Positions 6,118 through 8,864 of a stretch of 8,864 bases of DNA are shown here, in pieces. This DNA is from Erysipelotrichaceae bacterium (GTDB lineage: Bacteria; Bacillota_I; Bacilli_A; Erysipelotrichales; Erysipelotrichaceae). Every line of letters begins with the position of its first letter. The stretch's first letter is position 1. A program made the position numbers and the translations under genes. The notes under the pieces are model-generated. The model was given only the letters and a program-made list of their open reading frames with translations. It did not search any database and was not told the origin of the DNA. The stretch lies in the NCBI GenBank assembly GCA_003446295.1, contig DMBB01000372.1, positions 1 through 8,864 on the forward strand, given 5' to 3'.

Positions 6118-7493
6118 AGATCACTTCCATCCTTTTCAATGACATCATGATACCATCGGAAACTGTCCTTTTTGATCCTGCGGCAGTCCTTTGGATCTGT
6201 TTCCGTACGGTCGATAAATACCAGCCCGTACCGCTTGGAAAAACCCTGATGAGATGAAAGCACATCAATGAAGCTCCACGGACAGTACCCGAATACCGGA
6301 TAGCCTTCTTTTCTCAGCCGCATGACTTCCCGGATATGATCTCTCAGATATTCAATACGGTAAGGATCGTGTATTCTTCCTTCTTCATCCGGCTTCTCAC
6401 TGACCGCCATTCCGTTTTCCGTTACGATCATCGGAAGGCGATAGCGTTCCCAGATCTTTCTCATGCCGTTGTACAGTCCCTGAGGATCGATCCCCATATT
6501 CATCCATTCTGTTTTCTTCAGATTGTCATTCGGAATGATCCGGCAGTCATCTGATGCCCAGAAGAAAGAGGTATTGAAATCGAATGGTTTCTGTTCAGCT
6601 TTCGCGCATGTGCTGAAGTAATAGTTCACGCCGATAAAATCCGGTTTCGAGCCATGCAGAACTGCTTCATCGCAGGCTTCTGTATCCGGATACAGATTCC
6701 GTTCTTTCAGCCATGTGCGTGCAGACGGGGAATACTCTCCGTAAACGCTCATATCCAGAAGCGCAAATTCCATCATTTCTTCTGCTTCCTGTGCTGCCCG
6801 GATGTCTTCCGGATCAGAGGATGCGGGATAAACGACCTGAATAGCGCATACCGGACCGATGGCAGCATCCGGATCGATCGTTCTGAGCAGATCGAATGCA
6901 CGGTGTTCTGCCAGAGATACATGATAGCTGATCTGCCAGATCCATTTCGCGCGTTCATGCGGATCCTTCAGGTATTCCATTGCCAGTCCCGGTGCAGCTG
7001 TAGCAATCAGCTGCTCGTTGACAGTCACCCATTTTGTGACCCTTCCTTTGAAATGCCTGAAGCATACTTCCGCATACTTCACATAGGCATCGATCATCTT
7101 CCTGCTCTTCCATCCGCCGAACGCATCGACCAGTGCCTGCGGACATTCGAAATGATAGAGCGTTACGAAAGGTTCGATCCCTTTTTCCAACAGATAGTCG
7201 ATCAGCTGATCATAGAAAGCCAGTCCCTTTTCATTCGGGACCATCGTTTCATCCGGCATGATCCGGCTCCAGGAGAACCCCATGCGATACGTTTTCAGGC
7301 CGAGTTCTGACATCAGATCGACATCTTCTTTCCAGTGATGGTAATGATCGCAGGCGACTTTCGTATCAGCGATCCCTTCCGGAACTTCCCTGACGTCTGT
7401 GGTTGCCAGGCCTTTTCCGTCAATGTTATATGCCCCTTCGATCTGGAATGCACTTGTAGATGCTCCCCAAAGAAAGTGTTCCGGCAGCTTCAT
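6114..7493 (-). CDS. Glycoside hydrolase family 1, 6-phospho-beta-glucosidase-type
   Basis: This cytosolic GH1 enzyme of about 459 residues is expected to split PTS-imported phosphorylated beta-disaccharides into a sugar 6-phosphate and a free sugar. Counting from the ATG at 7493, it opens with MKLPEHFLWGASTSAFQIEGAY, then has acid/base Glu160 in TVNEQ and nucleophile Glu359 in VTENG. The C-terminal loop is SFIDVLSSHQGFSKRYG, with Ser413/414, Lys420 and Tyr422 matching the phosphate-binding Ser-Lys-Tyr set of 6-phospho-beta-glycosidases. The frame is open to a GTG at 7502. However, AGGAG at 7506-7502 lies eight bases before the ATG at 7493 and five before the ATG at 7496, and overlaps the GTG, so one of the two ATGs is the start. 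The chosen start shares one base with the deacetylase stop codon (TGATG). Its stop overlaps the start of the second GH1 gene by four bases. Confidence 0.9.
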   Translation of the reverse strand: MKLPEHFLWGASTSAFQIEGAYNIDGKGLATTDVREVPEGIADTKVACDHYHHWKEDVDLMSELGLKTYRMGFSWSRIMPDETMVPNEKGLAFYDQLIDYLLEKGIEPFVTLYHFECPQALVDAFGGWKSRKMIDAYVKYAEVCFRHFKGRVTKWVTVNEQLIATAAPGLAMEYLKDPHERAKWIWQISYHVSLAEHRAFDLLRTIDPDAAIGPVCAIQVVYPASSDPEDIRAAQEAEEMMEFALLDMSVYGEYSPSARTWLKERNLYPDTEACDEAVLHGSKPDFIGVNYYFSTCAKAEQKPFDFNTSFFWASDDCRIIPNDNLKKTEWMNMGIDPQGLYNGMRKIWERYRLPMIVTENGMAVSEKPDEEGRIHDPYRIEYLRDHIREVMRLRKEGYPVFGYCPWSFIDVLSSHQGFSKRYGLVFIDRTETDPKDCRRIKKDSFRWYHDVIEKDGSDL

Positions 7494-8284
7494 CATATCC
7501 ACTCCTGCGGCAGATCCTTGAATGAAGCAAGTTCAACGTTGTTTTCTTTCACCCAGTTTTTTACCTGTTCACTGGTCATGCATTCCAGGTCCTTCACTCT
7601 GCATGTGGAGAAGCTTGTCAGCTTGAACAGCTCTGCATCCGCATATCCGCAATGGGAAACGATATACCCGTATTCCTCTTTGAGAATGCCTCCCTTGTCT
7701 TCTGTGATATAGGTGATGGGATCTTCCGTCAGCTGTGCTTCCGGTCCGCCAAAGACGTACCAGCCCATGCCTGCTTCTTTCACTTCCGGTCTGTCCATGA
7801 ATGCGACACTGCAGAGCACTCCGTATTCCTTTGCCAGTGTTCTGGTTACTTCATCGGTCGTTGCCGTGCCGTATGCATGGTTATGAATATAGTCCGGCTT
7901 ATGTCCTACGAGCTCAATGTGGCGCTCGATCTGTGCTTTGAATTCCGCATACAGTTCATCTCTGTGCGCAGCCAGATGGTCATGATCGTTTTCATCTGTA
8001 TCCAGCGCTCTGTTTTCTTTTGAGCCGAGGAATGTACCGTCTTCATGTGTCAGTGCAGGCACCTTGTCATGTCCGAGAATGGAAGGACCTGTTGAGGCAT
8101 TCAGGTCAATGCCGAATGCGATCTGATCCAGATACGGTCTGATCCATTCAACACATTCTTCGATCCAGGGCATGTTCGCAAACATGCCTGTATTTCTTAC
8201 GACACCGTTTCTGATGCCGTGAATGCATCCGAGGGATACCGCTCTTGTAATGCCGTAGTCGTCACTCTGAACAAGTAATTTCAT
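7493..8284 (-). CDS. ChbG/YdjC-family carbohydrate deacetylase
   Basis: This 263-residue protein has the YdjC (ChbG/HpnK) fold, whose known members are cytosolic metal-dependent enzymes removing the acetyl group from N-acetylated sugars such as chitobiose-6-phosphate. Visible motifs are LLVQSDDYGIT (3-13) with Asp8/Asp9 (metal and catalytic acid), FGIDLNAS (57-64), KPDYIHNHAYG (129-139) with His134 and His136, VSHCGY (209-214) with His211, and the C-terminal CRVKDLECMTSEQVKNW. The ligand set is unusual: the family GxHxxL histidine is Asp60 here, and the aspartate two residues before the conserved His (DSH in E. coli ChbG) is His134. It may be a distinct subgroup, so ChbG activity should not be assumed. 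The ATG follows an AAGGA-type site and lies after an intergenic hairpin. It is the gene between the PTS EIIC and the two GH1 enzymes, which argues for a role on the imported disaccharide. Confidence 0.85.
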   Translation of the reverse strand: MKLLVQSDDYGITRAVSLGCIHGIRNGVVRNTGMFANMPWIEECVEWIRPYLDQIAFGIDLNASTGPSILGHDKVPALTHEDGTFLGSKENRALDTDENDHDHLAAHRDELYAEFKAQIERHIELVGHKPDYIHNHAYGTATTDEVTRTLAKEYGVLCSVAFMDRPEVKEAGMGWYVFGGPEAQLTEDPITYITEDKGGILKEEYGYIVSHCGYADAELFKLTSFSTCRVKDLECMTSEQVKNWVKENNVELASFKDLPQEWI

Positions 8285-8310
8285 AGTCTGTTTTCCTTCT
8301 TTCTGTTTAT

Positions 8311-8341
8311 AAAAAGGAGGAGGTTTCCCCCCTCCGCCTTT
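8311..8341 (-). terminator. Intergenic hairpin, possible partial terminator between EIIC and the deacetylase
   Basis: On the - strand AAAGG-C-GGAGG (8341-8331) pairs with CCTCC-T-CCTTT (8323-8313), with one C-T mismatch and a seven-base loop. Two more Ts follow the stem, making five in all (8315-8311). It begins nine bases after the EIIC stop codon and lies within the 65-base gap before the deacetylase. A T-run this short, partly inside the stem, suggests leaky termination or an mRNA-stabilising 3' end that lets EIIC be made in excess of the enzymes. A full stop followed by an unseen promoter is less likely, as no promoter is visible in the remaining 26 bases. Confidence 0.65.
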
Positions 8342-8349
8342 CTTTTTGA

Positions 8350-8864
8350 TTACTGATTGTTTTCCTGTTCCAGCATCTGTTTGTCATATGCTTTTACGAA
8401 CGGAATGTATGCAAGTACGATGATCACGAACAGAACGCAGCCCCAGATCAGACCGGAAACGCCGTAGTTCATCATGTTTCCTACAAAGAACGGCAGGTTG
8501 GAAGCATTCGCGCCGGCTGTGCAGTTGCTGTAGGAGAGCAGTCCGATCATTTTCAGCAGATGTGTTCCGAAAACGGAAACTGTCGGAGCGACCAGGACCC
8601 AGGGGATGAAGAACATCGGGTTCAGGATCATCGGAAGTCCGAAATAGATCGGTTCATCGACACCGAAGAATGCCGGGATAAAGCCAAGTCTTGTAATTGA
8701 TTTGCAGGACTCGGATCTGCAGAAGATCAGTGCTGCAATGATCAGCGGAAGAGAACCTGTTCCGAAGGAAAGCGTGTCGCCTGCTACCATGTTGGGCAGT
8801 GTCTGACCTGCCTGATAAGCTGTCATGTTTTCCATCTGGAGCTGCATGAACAGCATCATGATGA
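8350..8864 (-). CDS. PTS EIIC, cellobiose/chitobiose (lactose) family, C-terminal part
   Basis: The last 170 or so residues of a PTS membrane permease are visible; the frame continues past base 8864, so more than half of the usual 420-450 residues lies outside. The diagnostic motif is GVDEPIYFGLPMILNP, corresponding to the G-x-x-EP-x-x-FG-x-P-x-x-x-NP signature of ChbC/CelB-type EIIC. Its Glu belongs to the sugar-binding site in this family. Hydrophobic segments follow (FFIPWVLVAPTVSVFG, then SGLIWGCVLFVIIVLAYIPFV) before a short cytosolic tail, EQENNQ. The protein is expected to carry a beta-disaccharide across the membrane while EIIB phosphorylates it. EIIA and EIIB are not fused at this end and must be encoded elsewhere, perhaps upstream. 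It is the first visible gene of the glycoside operon. Cellobiose, chitobiose and other beta-glucosides are all possible substrates. Confidence 0.9.
   Translation of the reverse strand, partial: IMMLFMQLQMENMTAYQAGQTLPNMVAGDTLSFGTGSLPLIIAALIFCRSESCKSITRLGFIPAFFGVDEPIYFGLPMILNPMFFIPWVLVAPTVSVFGTHLLKMIGLLSYSNCTAGANASNLPFFVGNMMNYGVSGLIWGCVLFVIIVLAYIPFVKAYDKQMLEQENNQ

Noticed and set aside
5605..6150. 181-residue open frame on the + strand
   Set aside because: It is antisense to the second GH1 gene and runs across the GH1-GH1 junction. It looks like a by-product of codon use on the coding strand.
6654..7310. 218-residue open frame on the + strand
   Set aside because: It lies antisense inside the phospho-glycosidase gene, whose active-site motifs are intact. 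The protein is Cys/Phe/Ile-rich, resembles no family and has no ribosome binding site of note.
7494..7502. GTG start at 7502 for the phospho-glycosidase
   Set aside because: The only Shine-Dalgarno sequence, AGGAG, overlaps this GTG. It is correctly spaced for the ATGs at 7496 or 7493 instead.
1..8864. CRISPR arrays, tRNA or rRNA genes, insertion sequences, phage genes or defence systems
   Set aside because: No direct repeat array, cloverleaf, transposase motif, or phage or nuclease domain was seen on either strand. The window is mostly ordinary metabolic genes.

Overview
The window looks like part of a chromosome from a Bacillota (Firmicutes) anaerobe, probably a gut-associated organism. 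The reasons are AGGAG-type ribosome binding sites, TATAAT promoters, compact rho-independent terminators, a PTS sugar locus with GH1 glycosidases, and an Ic-type aminotransferase. The base composition looks moderate by eye. Erysipelotrichia is a reasonable guess at the class, but nothing here proves it.

Left part (1-2400). The 3' end of a DUF1275 (YoaK-type) membrane protein gene is on the + strand, with its own terminator. Facing it on the - strand is a two-gene unit: a lipoprotein with YD/MORN-like repeats, followed with a GTGA overlap by a membrane-anchored metallophosphoesterase. The phosphoesterase is cut off after its GNHD motif. The rest of its open frame is only the antisense of the DUF1275 gene and its terminator, so a deletion, rearrangement or assembly joint lies near 414-432.

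Middle part (2400-4800). Two housekeeping-type genes, both on the - strand, each have their own promoter. One is an Ic-type aspartate-like aminotransferase, with a strong terminator downstream. The other is gpmA (2,3-bisphosphoglycerate-dependent phosphoglycerate mutase), whose extended -10 promoter carries a perfect 8+4+8 inverted repeat that looks like an operator.

Right part (4800-8864). This is the 3' half of a beta-glycoside utilisation operon on the - strand. In transcription order it holds a cellobiose/chitobiose-type PTS EIIC (5' end outside the window), an intergenic hairpin, a ChbG/YdjC-family deacetylase, a GH1 enzyme with the phosphate-binding signature of 6-phospho-beta-glycosidases, and a second GH1 enzyme without that signature. 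The last three genes overlap by a few bases at each junction, and a strong terminator ends the operon. The likely scheme is uptake with phosphorylation of a beta-disaccharide, optional deacetylation, then cleavage to glucose-6-phosphate and a sugar that enter glycolysis. The exact substrate cannot be read from the sequence. No RNA gene, insertion sequence or CRISPR array was seen.
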